NCBI GenBank assembly: GCA_963701015.1
Contig: OY969556.1
Span: 496,001 to 560,000, forward strand
DNA length: 64,000 nt
DNA from: MFD09286-c1 sp963701015
GTDB lineage: Bacteria > Bacteroidota > Bacteroidia > Bacteroidales > DTGW01
Direction of reading: 5' to 3'
Shown here one piece after another: positions 27,076 to 35,420 of the stretch (positions within the stretch are counted from its first letter, which is position 1; every line of letters starts with the position of its first letter). Below the pieces are notes generated by a model. It was not told the origin of the DNA. It made no database searches and saw nothing but the letters and a program-made list of their open reading frames with translations. The translations under genes were made by a program, and so were the position numbers.

Positions 27076-27924
27076 TCAGCAGGCTTTGAGACTCAAATCT
27101 AGACTTTTAATTTGATGTGTAAGTGCTCCAACTGAAATATAGTCGACACCGCATTCGGCATAATCGCGAATATTATCAATTGTAATATTTCCTGAAGACT
27201 CTGTTTCTACTTTATTTGCAATTAAAAGTACCGCTTCTTTTGTTTTTGGAACATCGAAATTATCAAGCAATATTCTATTAATACCTCCAAATGCAAGGAT
27301 TCTTTTAACATCGTCAATTGATCTGGCTTCAATTTCAATTGCCAGGTTCTTATTATTACTTTTTAAATATTTTTTTGTTTTTTCAAGCGCTTTTTCAATA
27401 CTTCCGGCAAAGTCAATGTGATTATCTTTAATTAAAATCATGTCATAAAGACCAATACGATGGTTTTCGCCTCCACCAATTTTAACTGCATATTTATCGA
27501 GCAATCTCATTCCAGGCGTGGTTTTTCTGGTATCTAAAATCTTGGTTTTTAAACCATTTAATCTATTAACATAATTATTGGTTTGGGTGGCTATTCCGCT
27601 TAAACGTTGCATAATATTTAAAACAATTCTTTCAGCTTGTAAAATAGCAATTACATTTCCAGTAACGTTAAATACTATATCGCCATATTTTACTTCAGTT
27701 CCATCAGCAATACCTAATGTGAATATAATATCAGGATCTAATTTTTGAAAAATTATTCTGGCAATTTCAGAACCGGCTATTATCCCATTTTGTTTTACCA
27801 ACAATTGTGATTTACCTATTTGATTATGATCAATTGTAGCTAACGATGTGTGATCGCCATCGCCAATATCTTCCTTAATAACTAAATCAATAAAATTGTT
27901 TAAATATGATTCATTAATATTCAT
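27076..27924 (-). CDS. nadC: Nicotinate-nucleotide pyrophosphorylase (carboxylating)
   Basis: Makes nicotinate mononucleotide from quinolinate and PRPP in NAD synthesis. The 282-aa product is full length. It has EDIGDGDHTS at the N-terminus, LNIMQRLSGIATQT, DTRKTTPGMRLLDKYAVKIG, GGGENHR and LIKDNHI, all quinolinate/PRPP-binding segments, and the late VDYISVGALTHQ phosphate-binding loop. No nadA or nadB lies beside it. Confidence 0.97.
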   Translation of the reverse strand: MNINESYLNNFIDLVIKEDIGDGDHTSLATIDHNQIGKSQLLVKQNGIIAGSEIARIIFQKLDPDIIFTLGIADGTEVKYGDIVFNVTGNVIAILQAERIVLNIMQRLSGIATQTNNYVNRLNGLKTKILDTRKTTPGMRLLDKYAVKIGGGENHRIGLYDMILIKDNHIDFAGSIEKALEKTKKYLKSNNKNLAIEIEARSIDDVKRILAFGGINRILLDNFDVPKTKEAVLLIANKVETESSGNITIDNIRDYAECGVDYISVGALTHQIKSLDLSLKAC

Positions 27925-28245
27925 CTACTTGTTTATTTATAACTTGTTTAAAATGATCTATTTACTTTAATATTAAGCCTGAAAACGGCTTTCGAAGTTA
28001 TTAATTTTCAAACAAAAACATGAGATATTTTTTTACTATTCTTTTACAATTAACAGCTGTTTACCATAGTTTACAAAACATATCGTTCCCAAATACAATT
28101 TTAAAAAGGCAAACTTAATGCGAAAGCAGAGATATAACTTTGGCGTAAGTTTTATAATTTGATATATTTTTGTCATTCATCCAAGTAATATACATTCGCT
28201 AATTATACAAACTAATAAATTTTTGAATTGGTTAATTAAATTTTA
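27925..28245. other. Divergent intergenic region between nadC and rlmH
   Basis: No ORF of note is seen. A small hairpin, AAGCC (27975-27979) with GGCTT (27987-27991), lies near nadC. On the plus strand TAACTTTG (28135-28142) matches the -7 consensus about 100 bp before rlmH, without a clear -33 element. Nothing else is recognised. Confidence 0.35.
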
Positions 28246-28719
28246 ATGAAAGTAATTTTAATAATTGTAGGCAAAACTGATTTTAAATATTTGGAAGAAG
28301 GGATTCATCTTTATTTGAGCAGGATTATTCATTATTTGCCATTTGAAATAATTACAATTAAGGATTTGAAAAAGGGCAGAACGATTTCACCTGAATTGGT
28401 CAAAGAAAATGAGGGGAAGGAAATTTTAAATAAAATTGAGCCAATTGATTTTGTAATACTATTAGATGAAAAGGGGAATGAATATACTTCTGTGAAATTC
28501 GCAAAATACATTGAGAACAAAACAATTACAGGTACACGAAAATTGATTTTCGTAATTGGGGGTGCGTATGGTTATTCAGAAAATGTTTATAAAAGGGCAA
28601 ATGATAAAATTTCTTTATCAAAAATGACTTTTTCACATCAAATAGTTAGGCTTATTTTTATGGAACAACTTTATAGAGCATTGACTATTATTAAGGGAGA
28701 ACCTTATCATCATGAATAA
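28246..28719 (+). CDS. rlmH: 23S rRNA (pseudouridine1915-N3)-methyltransferase RlmH
   Basis: SPOUT-class methyltransferase that acts on pseudouridine 1915 in helix 69 of 23S rRNA in assembled ribosomes. The 157 aa are the normal length. Family marks: ILLDEKGNEYTSVKFA, the SAM-knot FVIGGAYGYSENVY and the C-terminal MTFSHQIVRLIFMEQLYRAL plus GEPYHHE. Its last 29 bases overlap the end of the convergent beta-helix gene. Confidence 0.97.
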   Translation: MKVILIIVGKTDFKYLEEGIHLYLSRIIHYLPFEIITIKDLKKGRTISPELVKENEGKEILNKIEPIDFVILLDEKGNEYTSVKFAKYIENKTITGTRKLIFVIGGAYGYSENVYKRANDKISLSKMTFSHQIVRLIFMEQLYRALTIIKGEPYHHE

Positions 28720-30919
28720 TTATGTTGTTATAATTCAACTGTAAATCATTATAACCCATCTCCCTAAAATTATCAAGCACTTTTGTAGCTGCTTTTATAC
28801 CATCAGCAGTTATATTGTCGGCTGGCCCTTTCCAGGAGTTTTCAATAAAAACCAATTTTGCGGTAGCGCTAGTGTTAAACGTTATAGTTGGGCTATAGCC
28901 ATTATTGCCCATCCATAAAAGTGTCACAGGTTGTGGACCTGTTTGGAAAATAATTCTGGGATCAGGTGGTTGATAATGCTGTAATGACAGAAATGCCACT
29001 CTTCCCTTATAATTGTCAATAGTTATTTGGGGCTGCAATGTTGTTTGGATTTTAACACCTGCAATGGTAATATGCCCATTTGTATTAACTTCGTTTCCTT
29101 CAACTGAAACATACCTATCGGCTTGTTCGGAATAAAAGCTGGTAGCTACCAAATTTTGGTTGTCTTTAACATATATACCATAGGGCACATTGGTAGCCAA
29201 CATGGCCTGAATGCCCATAAAGCCATCTCTTTTTTTTTCGGAAGCACCTTCAACTGTTGTGGTTCCTTCCCATTTGAAATTAATCAATATTTTAGCCCTG
29301 GAAGAATTGGTGACATGAACATTTCCGTTTAAATGATTTACAACTATTGTGGAACCTTTTGGAATATTTAAAAATTGTAAACCTTTAAGTGAATTCTTTT
29401 GGTACATGCCATATACAGTAACCATATTATATTCTATGGATGAATTGGCTTTGGTGCCAGTTTGTTGAATATCATAACTGCCATTTTTATTGTCATTCAC
29501 TGCAAGTTGTTCTATGGTTATATTTTTGGGGTCTATTATTTTCAATGTTAAACCTCCGGCAGCACCACCCCATTGGATTCGTGAGCCACCAGTACCTCCG
29601 CCCGGAATACAACCGCCAACAGTATAATTTGAACCTGTTATGACAAGAGTACTGCATACTTTGTATGTTCCTTTGGGCAAGTATGCAATTGCATTATTCC
29701 CATACTTCCGGGTTGAATCAATTACTGTCTGAATTGCGTCATAATCGTCTGTTTTTCCATCACCTTTTGCCCCAAAGGCTTTAACATCAAAAATTTTTTG
29801 CGGGACACTGACTTTCTCCTTAAAAAAACTTTGAGATGCTGAAATTAATGCTCCGTCAAGTTTTCCTTTGGGAATTTCAGTAAAATATTTTGTATTGTCG
29901 AGTAATTTCGATGTCCCAACAAATAAGTTGTTTGAAAGTACCAGATGAGGATTGTTTAAGGTTGAAATTGGAGGATTAGTATCAGGAGGATTGGAGAAAA
30001 CACAATCGAAAATTACGCAGGGGGCTCCCTGAATAGACATTGCAGATTTGCTTTTCCATCCAGATACACAACAATTTTGAATAAAGGCAGTTGCAACTCC
30101 ACCGTTCCAATCCAAAAATTTATTTGAATTTAAGGATGAGCACCTTATGAAAGAACACGGATGTTCCGGACCTCTGTTGGCTGTTATATCACATTTTTTG
30201 CTGTTTTCAAAATGACAATCACGTACATAAATATTTGCACCTTTACCAACATAAATTCCCATTCCACAATTATAAAAATCAGAGGCTATTGTTATAATGT
30301 CATAATTATTAAATGTTTGAACAGATACGCCGGTTGAACAATTGTTGAATAAGCAATTCTGAACCGATTGTTCAGCACTTGCTAATTTTTTATTGCCGAA
30401 CCTTATGCCAATTTGCATATTTTTAAAGCACAGGTATTTATGGTCACTTTCTGTATCGAACAAAGTTGATGAATAATGATCCAATCCTGTGCCTGCAACA
30501 TTATTGCCGTCAAAAACAATTCCTTCGAATAAACCACGTGGAGTTCCATCTAGTAAAATCATTGTTCCCAAATATGTTCCATCCCACTTAATAGTAGTAT
30601 TCCTGCCATGTCCAACTAGCCAACAACCTTCTTTTACATTTTTTAATAACAATGTTTTGGTTATCCTGTAGGTTCCTGGAGGAAAATATACTGTGCTTGG
30701 CTTTTCCGGTGATGTATGGTTGTTTATTATATCAAATGCAGCCTGAATTGCTTGGTAGTCATCAGCAATTCCATCACCAACAGCTTTTGGTGTTACATCG
30801 GCTTTTACATTAATCCAATCCGATCGTTTTCCGGGCCAGTCCAAGTCTGGAATTTGTTTTTGACTATAGCTTAAATTTGGCACTAAAATAACTATGAAAA
30901 GACCAAAATATTTCAACAT
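28691..30919 (-). CDS. Secreted protein with two pectate-lyase-3 type beta-helix domains
   Basis: A 742-aa protein with a signal peptide (about 1-19, LSYSQ). It holds two right-handed parallel beta-helix domains of the Pectate_lyase_3/GH55-like superfamily. Each opens with the same signature: VKADVTPKAVGDGIADDYQA (near 38) and VKAFGAKGDGKTDDYDAIQ (near 378). Both then run into the loop type YFPPGTYRI or YLPKGTYKV. Such proteins bind or cleave polysaccharide; no specific substrate can be named. The C-terminus has no visible type IX sorting domain. It overlaps rlmH tail to tail by 29 bp. Confidence 0.82.
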   Translation of the reverse strand: MLKYFGLFIVILVPNLSYSQKQIPDLDWPGKRSDWINVKADVTPKAVGDGIADDYQAIQAAFDIINNHTSPEKPSTVYFPPGTYRITKTLLLKNVKEGCWLVGHGRNTTIKWDGTYLGTMILLDGTPRGLFEGIVFDGNNVAGTGLDHYSSTLFDTESDHKYLCFKNMQIGIRFGNKKLASAEQSVQNCLFNNCSTGVSVQTFNNYDIITIASDFYNCGMGIYVGKGANIYVRDCHFENSKKCDITANRGPEHPCSFIRCSSLNSNKFLDWNGGVATAFIQNCCVSGWKSKSAMSIQGAPCVIFDCVFSNPPDTNPPISTLNNPHLVLSNNLFVGTSKLLDNTKYFTEIPKGKLDGALISASQSFFKEKVSVPQKIFDVKAFGAKGDGKTDDYDAIQTVIDSTRKYGNNAIAYLPKGTYKVCSTLVITGSNYTVGGCIPGGGTGGSRIQWGGAAGGLTLKIIDPKNITIEQLAVNDNKNGSYDIQQTGTKANSSIEYNMVTVYGMYQKNSLKGLQFLNIPKGSTIVVNHLNGNVHVTNSSRAKILINFKWEGTTTVEGASEKKRDGFMGIQAMLATNVPYGIYVKDNQNLVATSFYSEQADRYVSVEGNEVNTNGHITIAGVKIQTTLQPQITIDNYKGRVAFLSLQHYQPPDPRIIFQTGPQPVTLLWMGNNGYSPTITFNTSATAKLVFIENSWKGPADNITADGIKAATKVLDNFREMGYNDLQLNYNNIIIHDDKVLP

Positions 30920-31031
30920 GGTTTGTCAATATTCAATTATACACAAAGGTGAATAAAACATAATTATTATATTACGAAATTATTGAAATTGAGGGAAATG
31001 GAATTTAAAATTATTGAGCAATATTTTAAGT

Positions 31032-31082
31032 AGAAAAAAAGAAAAAGGACAAACCAATAAATTAATTGATTTATCCTTTTTT
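31032..31082 (-). terminator. Terminator after tRNA-Leu
   Basis: On the minus strand a long hairpin begins 2 bases after the tRNA-Leu 3' end: AAAAGGA pairs with TCCTTTT, and inside it AAATCAAT pairs with ATTGGTTT (one wobble). It is followed by TTCTTTTTTT. This is a good intrinsic terminator. Confidence 0.75.
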
Positions 31083-31083
31083 G

Positions 31084-31169
31084 TACCCGAAGCCGGAATC
31101 GAACCGGCACGGACATTTCTGCCCACAGGATTTTAAGTCCTGCGTGTCTACCTATTCCACCATTCGGGC
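31084..31169 (-). tRNA. tRNA-Leu (anticodon UAA)
   Basis: An 86-nt class II tRNA. The acceptor GCCCGAA pairs with TTCGGGT (G1-U72 as in other tRNA-Leu UAA), with discriminator A. The anticodon loop is CTTAAAA. The long variable arm (about TGGGCAGAAATGTCC) and T-loop TTCGATT are present. CCA is not encoded. The gene lies 50 bp downstream of tRNA-Gly, with a terminator between them. Confidence 0.97.
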
Positions 31170-31187
31170 AACCTGTTTCATTTTTGT

Positions 31188-31211
31188 AAAAAAAATCCCG
31201 ACGTGTCGGGA
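31188..31211 (-). terminator. Terminator between tRNA-Gly and tRNA-Leu
   Basis: On the minus strand TCCCGA, loop CACG and TCGGGA are followed by eight T. It is positioned 8 bp after the tRNA-Gly 3' end, so much of the tRNA-Gly transcript probably stops before tRNA-Leu. Confidence 0.8.
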
Positions 31212-31219
31212 ACCTTTTG

Positions 31220-31292
31220 AGCGGGAAACGGGACTCGGACCCGCGACCCCAACCTTGGCAAGGTTGTGCTCTACCAACTGAGCTATTCCCGC
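31220..31292 (-). tRNA. tRNA-Gly (anticodon GCC)
   Basis: A 73-nt tRNA with acceptor GCGGGAA paired to TTCCCGC, discriminator U, D-arm AGCTCAGTTGGTAGAGC, anticodon loop TTGCCAA and T-loop TCCGAGT. CCA is not encoded. A strong promoter lies upstream. Confidence 0.97.
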
Positions 31293-31303
31293 AAATAATT
31301 TAA

Positions 31304-31332
31304 GCACGCACTGTTGTTTTCAACAGTGGTGC
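31304..31332 (-). promoter_or_regulatory. Palindrome at the tRNA-Gly transcription start
   Basis: CACTGTTG (31309-31316) and CAACAGTG (31321-31328) form a perfect 8-bp inverted repeat around TTTT, extended by GCAC (31304-31307) and GTGC (31329-31332) with one bulged base. It overlaps the expected start site of the tRNA-Gly transcript. It could be an operator or a processed leader hairpin. Confidence 0.5.
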
Positions 31333-31362
31333 AAAAGTAAAAATCTTTTTTATTTCTGCAAA
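31332..31362 (-). promoter_or_regulatory. Promoter of tRNA-Gly
   Basis: On the minus strand TTTG (31362-31359) and TACTTTTG (31339-31332) are separated by exactly 19 bp, matching the Bacteroidota sigma-ABfr consensus TTTG-N19-TAnnTTTG. Transcription should begin around 31325. Confidence 0.7.
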
Positions 31363-31378
31363 AGTAGCGGGGTATTTT

Positions 31379-31798
31379 TTAATTTAAACTTTGTTTCAAA
31401 AGTTCCTGGTGGATTTTAGATAGTCCTCCGGTTTTTGACTTTAGAGCAACATTTAAAATTTTAAAGCCATTATATCTCAATTCACGGCGCATTTTCTTAA
31501 AGACTTTGCCAGTTGAAAATTTATAAGTTGTAAAAAGCATGGTTTCTTTATTATTTATAACAGGCAGTTGATTTACAAATCTTTTCCAACTTTTTGTTGG
31601 TCCCTGTCCAAAAATAAATAATCCATTGGTTGGGCAACCTATGTATAATTTATCAGCGTTTTCAATATCAAATTTCGTTATTTCTTCAATTGAACCAATT
31701 TTCACTTCAGCATTTTGCTCGCCTAAAACTTGTGAAATTTCTTCTGCCATTCTTTTGGTTGTTCCAGTATTGCTCTGATAAACCACTAATGTTTTCAT
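31379..31798 (-). CDS. Flavodoxin-like protein
   Basis: The 139-aa protein starts with a flavodoxin FMN-phosphate loop (YQSNTGTTKRMAEEI; canonical TGxT) and contains the later GCPTNGLFIFGQGPTKSWKRFV segment, where a flavin loop is expected. Length and fold fit short-chain flavodoxin-domain proteins. It is probably a cytoplasmic electron carrier or FMN-binding regulator; its partner is unknown. It is transcribed after mutS in the same direction but probably separately. Confidence 0.8.
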   Translation of the reverse strand: MKTLVVYQSNTGTTKRMAEEISQVLGEQNAEVKIGSIEEITKFDIENADKLYIGCPTNGLFIFGQGPTKSWKRFVNQLPVINNKETMLFTTYKFSTGKVFKKMRRELRYNGFKILNVALKSKTGGLSKIHQELLKQSLN

Positions 31799-31897
31799 AG
31801 TTTTTAATTTTATAATTTATAATGGCCAAAATTATTTCATTGAAAAATTAAGTAAACATTAAATTAGGCGAATGGCTGCTTTTTACCGATGAATAAA

Positions 31898-34513
31898 CTA
31901 TAATCCTGTTATTCTTTTAATTTCATTCAATTTGTTTAAAGCTTCAATTGGAGTTAGATTATTGATATTCATGTTTTTAATTTCGTCACGAATTTGACGA
32001 AGAACGGGATCTTCCAATTGAAAAAAGCTTAATTGATAACCTTCTCGTTTTTGTCCAATTTCCGGTGATGGTCGTGATGGTTTTTCATTTTTTTGCGATG
32101 TTTCCATTTCTTTCAATATTTCATCGGCACGCTGAACAACACTTTTTGGCATCCCGGCCATTTGCGCCACATGAATTCCAAAACTATGAGCGCTTCCACC
32201 ACGGACAAGTTTTCGTAAAAAAATAACTTTATTATTTAGTTCTTTAATAGATACATTAAAATTTTTAATTCGTGGAAATGAAATTTCCATTTCGTTTAGT
32301 TCATGATAATGTGTAGCAAACAATGTTTTTGCTTTAGCTGTTGAGTGTTCGTGAATGTATTCTACCATTGCCCAGGCAATTGATATACCATCGTAGGTGC
32401 TGGTACCACGGCCAATTTCATCAAGTAAAATCAGGCTTTTAGGCGACAGGTTATTTAATATACTTGCAGCTTCAATCATTTCAACCATAAATGTTGATTC
32501 ACCGAAAGAAATATTATCAGAAGCGCCAACACGCGTAAATATTTTGTCGACTAATCCAATGGAAACAGCTTCGGCTGGGACAAAACATCCCATTTGAGCC
32601 ATTATTACAATTAAAGCTGTTTGACGCAATAGGGCAGATTTCCCAGACATATTCGGACCCGTAATAATAATAATTTGCTGATCGCTGGTATCTAAAAATA
32701 CATCATTGCTAATATAAGGCTTATCCGGAGGAAGTTGTTTCTCAATAACCGGGTGCCTGCCACCTTTTATATCGAGTGTATCGCTATTATCTAATGTTGG
32801 ACGGACATATTTATTATCAACAGCAATTTTTGCAAATGATTGAAGGCAATCTAACCTGGCAATAAGCGATGCATTAAGTTGTAAAGCCGGAATGTAATCA
32901 GTTAAACTTTGAACCAGGTTTTGAAATAAGGTTGTTTCAATTGATAATATTTTTTCTTCGGCACCTAATATTTTTTCTTCGTATTCTTTCAGTTCCTCAG
33001 TAATGTAACGTTCGGCACTTACAAGAGTTTGTTTACGTATCCAATCATTTGGTACCTTATCTTTATGCGTATTCCTGACCTCAATATAATACCCGAAAAC
33101 ATTGTTAAAACTTATTTTAAGTGATGTTATTCCTGTTCGTTCAATTTCGCGTTGTTGTAATTTAAGAATATAATCTTTTCCTGAAAACTGAATTTCTTTT
33201 AACTCATCAAGCTCACTATTTATGCCTTTATTAAAAACATGTCCTTTCCCAATTTGATTAGGAGGATCGGCAACTAATTCCGAGGCGATTTTTTCAGTAA
33301 TCGTTTTACATGGATTCAGTTGTTCGGCAATTTTAATTAAAGGCATTAATTTACTTTGTTTACAAAAGTCAAGAATTGGATGGATAGCTTCCAATGCTGA
33401 CCTAAGTTGAATAACTTCGCGCGGATTAATACGCCCAACAGCAATTTTCGAAGCCAAGCGTTCAAGATCGCCAATTGTTTTAATTTGCTCGCTTATTCCT
33501 GTAGTCGCCTCTTCATTTTTAACAAAATACTCAACAATGTCAATCCTTTCAATTATTGGTTGAATTTCTTTCAGCGGCATTGCCAACCAGCGTTTCATCA
33601 TTCTAGAGCCCATTGGGCTTTGTGTTTGGTCAATAACATCGAGAAGTGTTTTGCCACCTTCGTTAATTGAATGAAACAGTTCGAGGTTACGGATGGTGAA
33701 TTTATCGAGCCATACAAAACGGTCTTCTTCAATCCGCGATAATGAAGAAATATGGTTTATTTGATGATGTTCAGTTATTTCAAGATATTGTAAAATTGCT
33801 CCGGCAGCTATTATGCCTGATGTATAATCCTGAATTCCAAATCCTTTCAACGAAGTTACCTGAAAGTGCTTTAGAAGTCGGCTTTCGGAATTATCAAAGG
33901 TGAAAACCCAGTCATCAAGTTTAAAAGTGAAGAATTTATTTCCAAAATTTTCAATAAATTCCTTGTTTTTGCTTTTATCGTGAAGAATTTCTTTAGGTTG
34001 AAACGAATTTAAAAGCTTATCGATATAATCAACATTTCCCTGGGCTAACAAAAATTCACCGGTTGAAATATCAAGAAAAGCAACACCAAGGTTGTTTTTA
34101 TCAAAATGGACACAGGCGAGAAAATTATTTTCGCGATGTTCTAAAACATTATCATTAAGCGAAACTCCAGGAGTAATAAGTTCAGTAATACCTCGTTTTA
34201 CAATTTTTTTGGTGAGTTTCGGGTCTTCGAGCTGCTCACAAATAGCAACCCGTTGGCCAGCACGCACAAGTTTATGCAAATAAGTGTCTAAAGCATGATA
34301 AGGGAAACCAGCTAATTCAACAAACGAGGCTGAGCCATTGGCTCTTCGTGTTAGCGTAATGCCTAAAATCTCTGAAGTTTTTATTGCATCTTCTCCAAAA
34401 GTTTCGTAAAAATCACCAACCCTAAAAAGCAATATAGCATCAGGATGTTTATCCTTGATACTGAAATATTGCTTCATTAAAGGCGTTTCTACGTATTTTT
34501 CGTTTTCGGCCAA
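31898..34513 (-). CDS. mutS: DNA mismatch repair protein MutS
   Basis: The 871-aa mismatch-recognition ATPase is complete. The N-terminus has the mismatch-wedge motif in GDFYETFGEDA (Phe-x-Glu), followed by connector, lever and clamp domains. The ATPase has Walker A GPNMSGKSALLRQ, Walker B LILLDEIGRGTSTYDG and the FATHYHEL segment. The C-terminus ends with a short helix-turn-helix (about 835-871). The start is TTG, embedded in a repeat of the promoter-like motif TAAATTTGGCC. It works with MutL, which is not in the window. Confidence 0.97.
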   Translation of the reverse strand: MAENEKYVETPLMKQYFSIKDKHPDAILLFRVGDFYETFGEDAIKTSEILGITLTRRANGSASFVELAGFPYHALDTYLHKLVRAGQRVAICEQLEDPKLTKKIVKRGITELITPGVSLNDNVLEHRENNFLACVHFDKNNLGVAFLDISTGEFLLAQGNVDYIDKLLNSFQPKEILHDKSKNKEFIENFGNKFFTFKLDDWVFTFDNSESRLLKHFQVTSLKGFGIQDYTSGIIAAGAILQYLEITEHHQINHISSLSRIEEDRFVWLDKFTIRNLELFHSINEGGKTLLDVIDQTQSPMGSRMMKRWLAMPLKEIQPIIERIDIVEYFVKNEEATTGISEQIKTIGDLERLASKIAVGRINPREVIQLRSALEAIHPILDFCKQSKLMPLIKIAEQLNPCKTITEKIASELVADPPNQIGKGHVFNKGINSELDELKEIQFSGKDYILKLQQREIERTGITSLKISFNNVFGYYIEVRNTHKDKVPNDWIRKQTLVSAERYITEELKEYEEKILGAEEKILSIETTLFQNLVQSLTDYIPALQLNASLIARLDCLQSFAKIAVDNKYVRPTLDNSDTLDIKGGRHPVIEKQLPPDKPYISNDVFLDTSDQQIIIITGPNMSGKSALLRQTALIVIMAQMGCFVPAEAVSIGLVDKIFTRVGASDNISFGESTFMVEMIEAASILNNLSPKSLILLDEIGRGTSTYDGISIAWAMVEYIHEHSTAKAKTLFATHYHELNEMEISFPRIKNFNVSIKELNNKVIFLRKLVRGGSAHSFGIHVAQMAGMPKSVVQRADEILKEMETSQKNEKPSRPSPEIGQKREGYQLSFFQLEDPVLRQIRDEIKNMNINNLTPIEALNKLNEIKRITGL

Positions 34514-34540
34514 ATTTATTTTTTTATCAGGCCAAATTTA
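34508..34540 (-). promoter_or_regulatory. Duplicated TAAATTTGGCC motif at the mutS start
   Basis: The 11-mer GGCCAAATTTA (plus strand) occurs at 34508-34518 and 34530-34540. On the coding strand each reads TAAATTTG, a perfect TAnnTTTG -7 box. The upstream copy is correctly placed for a promoter about 20 bases before the TTG start; the downstream copy contains the start codon itself. Confidence 0.4.
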
Positions 34541-34698
34541 GCTGAATGAATGTCGATGTAATAATACTTTTTTGAGAAATTATAAAATTTAATTAACTAA
34601 AATTCAAATCAAACAATTTATAAATGCGCAAATGAGCCAATTTACTGATTAATTAAATTAATTTACACATTTGGAAATTAGATAATTAGCATATTTAA

Positions 34699-35400
34699 TT
34701 ATTCGTTCGGAACAAGCAATTTAAATCCTTTGCCATGAATGTTCAATATTTGAATACCTGGTTCTTCTTTTAAATACTTACGAAGTTTGGTAATGTAAAC
34801 ATCCATACTTCTGGCATTAAAGTAGTTATCGTCAATCCAAATTGATTTTAAAGCAAAGTTTCTTTCAAGAATTGAATTTTTGTTATCACATAAAAGTTTA
34901 AGCAAATCCGATTCTTTTGTAGTAAGTTTTATAGTATTATCAGCAAAAGTAAGTGTTTGCTTTTCGTAATCGAAATCATAACCGGCTAATTTAAATTCTT
35001 TTTGGTTTTCATCACCATTTCCTTTGGTTCGCCTTAATATAGCATCAATTCTGAAAATTAATTCTTCCATGCTAAATGGTTTTGTGATATAATCGTCGGC
35101 ACCTAAGGAAAACCCTTCTATAACATCTTCCTTCATTGATTTTGCCGTGAGAAAAATAATAGGTGTTTCTTTTCTCAGCTTCCTTATTTCACGGGCAACA
35201 GTAAATCCATCCATTACAGGCATCATAACATCCAGAACACATATATCATAGCTATTGTGTTCGAAACTTTTTAATGCTCTTTCACCATTCGGGAAAAGTT
35301 CAACATCAAAACTTCTGGCTTTTAAGTATTCTCTTAATAAAACACCTAAATTTTCATCATCTTCTGCAAGTAAAATCCTTGTTTTAACTGTATTCATCAT
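34699..35400 (-). CDS. OmpR/PhoB-type response regulator (RprY-like)
   Basis: A 233-aa regulator with a receiver domain (Asp57 in CVLDVMMP, LTAKS, ADDYITKPFSMEEL) and a C-terminal winged helix (about 135-230; TTKESDLLKLL, then DVYITKLRKYLKEEPGI). The receiver closely resembles RprY of Bacteroides fragilis as I recall it. It lies 20 bp downstream of its kinase gene. RprY has been linked to envelope and redox-related control; the targets here are unknown. Confidence 0.93.
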   Translation of the reverse strand: MMNTVKTRILLAEDDENLGVLLREYLKARSFDVELFPNGERALKSFEHNSYDICVLDVMMPVMDGFTVAREIRKLRKETPIIFLTAKSMKEDVIEGFSLGADDYITKPFSMEELIFRIDAILRRTKGNGDENQKEFKLAGYDFDYEKQTLTFADNTIKLTTKESDLLKLLCDNKNSILERNFALKSIWIDDNYFNARSMDVYITKLRKYLKEEPGIQILNIHGKGFKLLVPNE

Positions 35401-35420
35401 AATTTTAATTTTTAAAATTT

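Noticed and set aside
34625..34680. Short intergenic repeat (GCGCAAATGAGCCAATTTAC region) after the RprY-like gene
   Set aside because: It resembles words seen near 2540-2590 (AAATTTGCCAATG), but the match is too short to claim a repeat family from one window.
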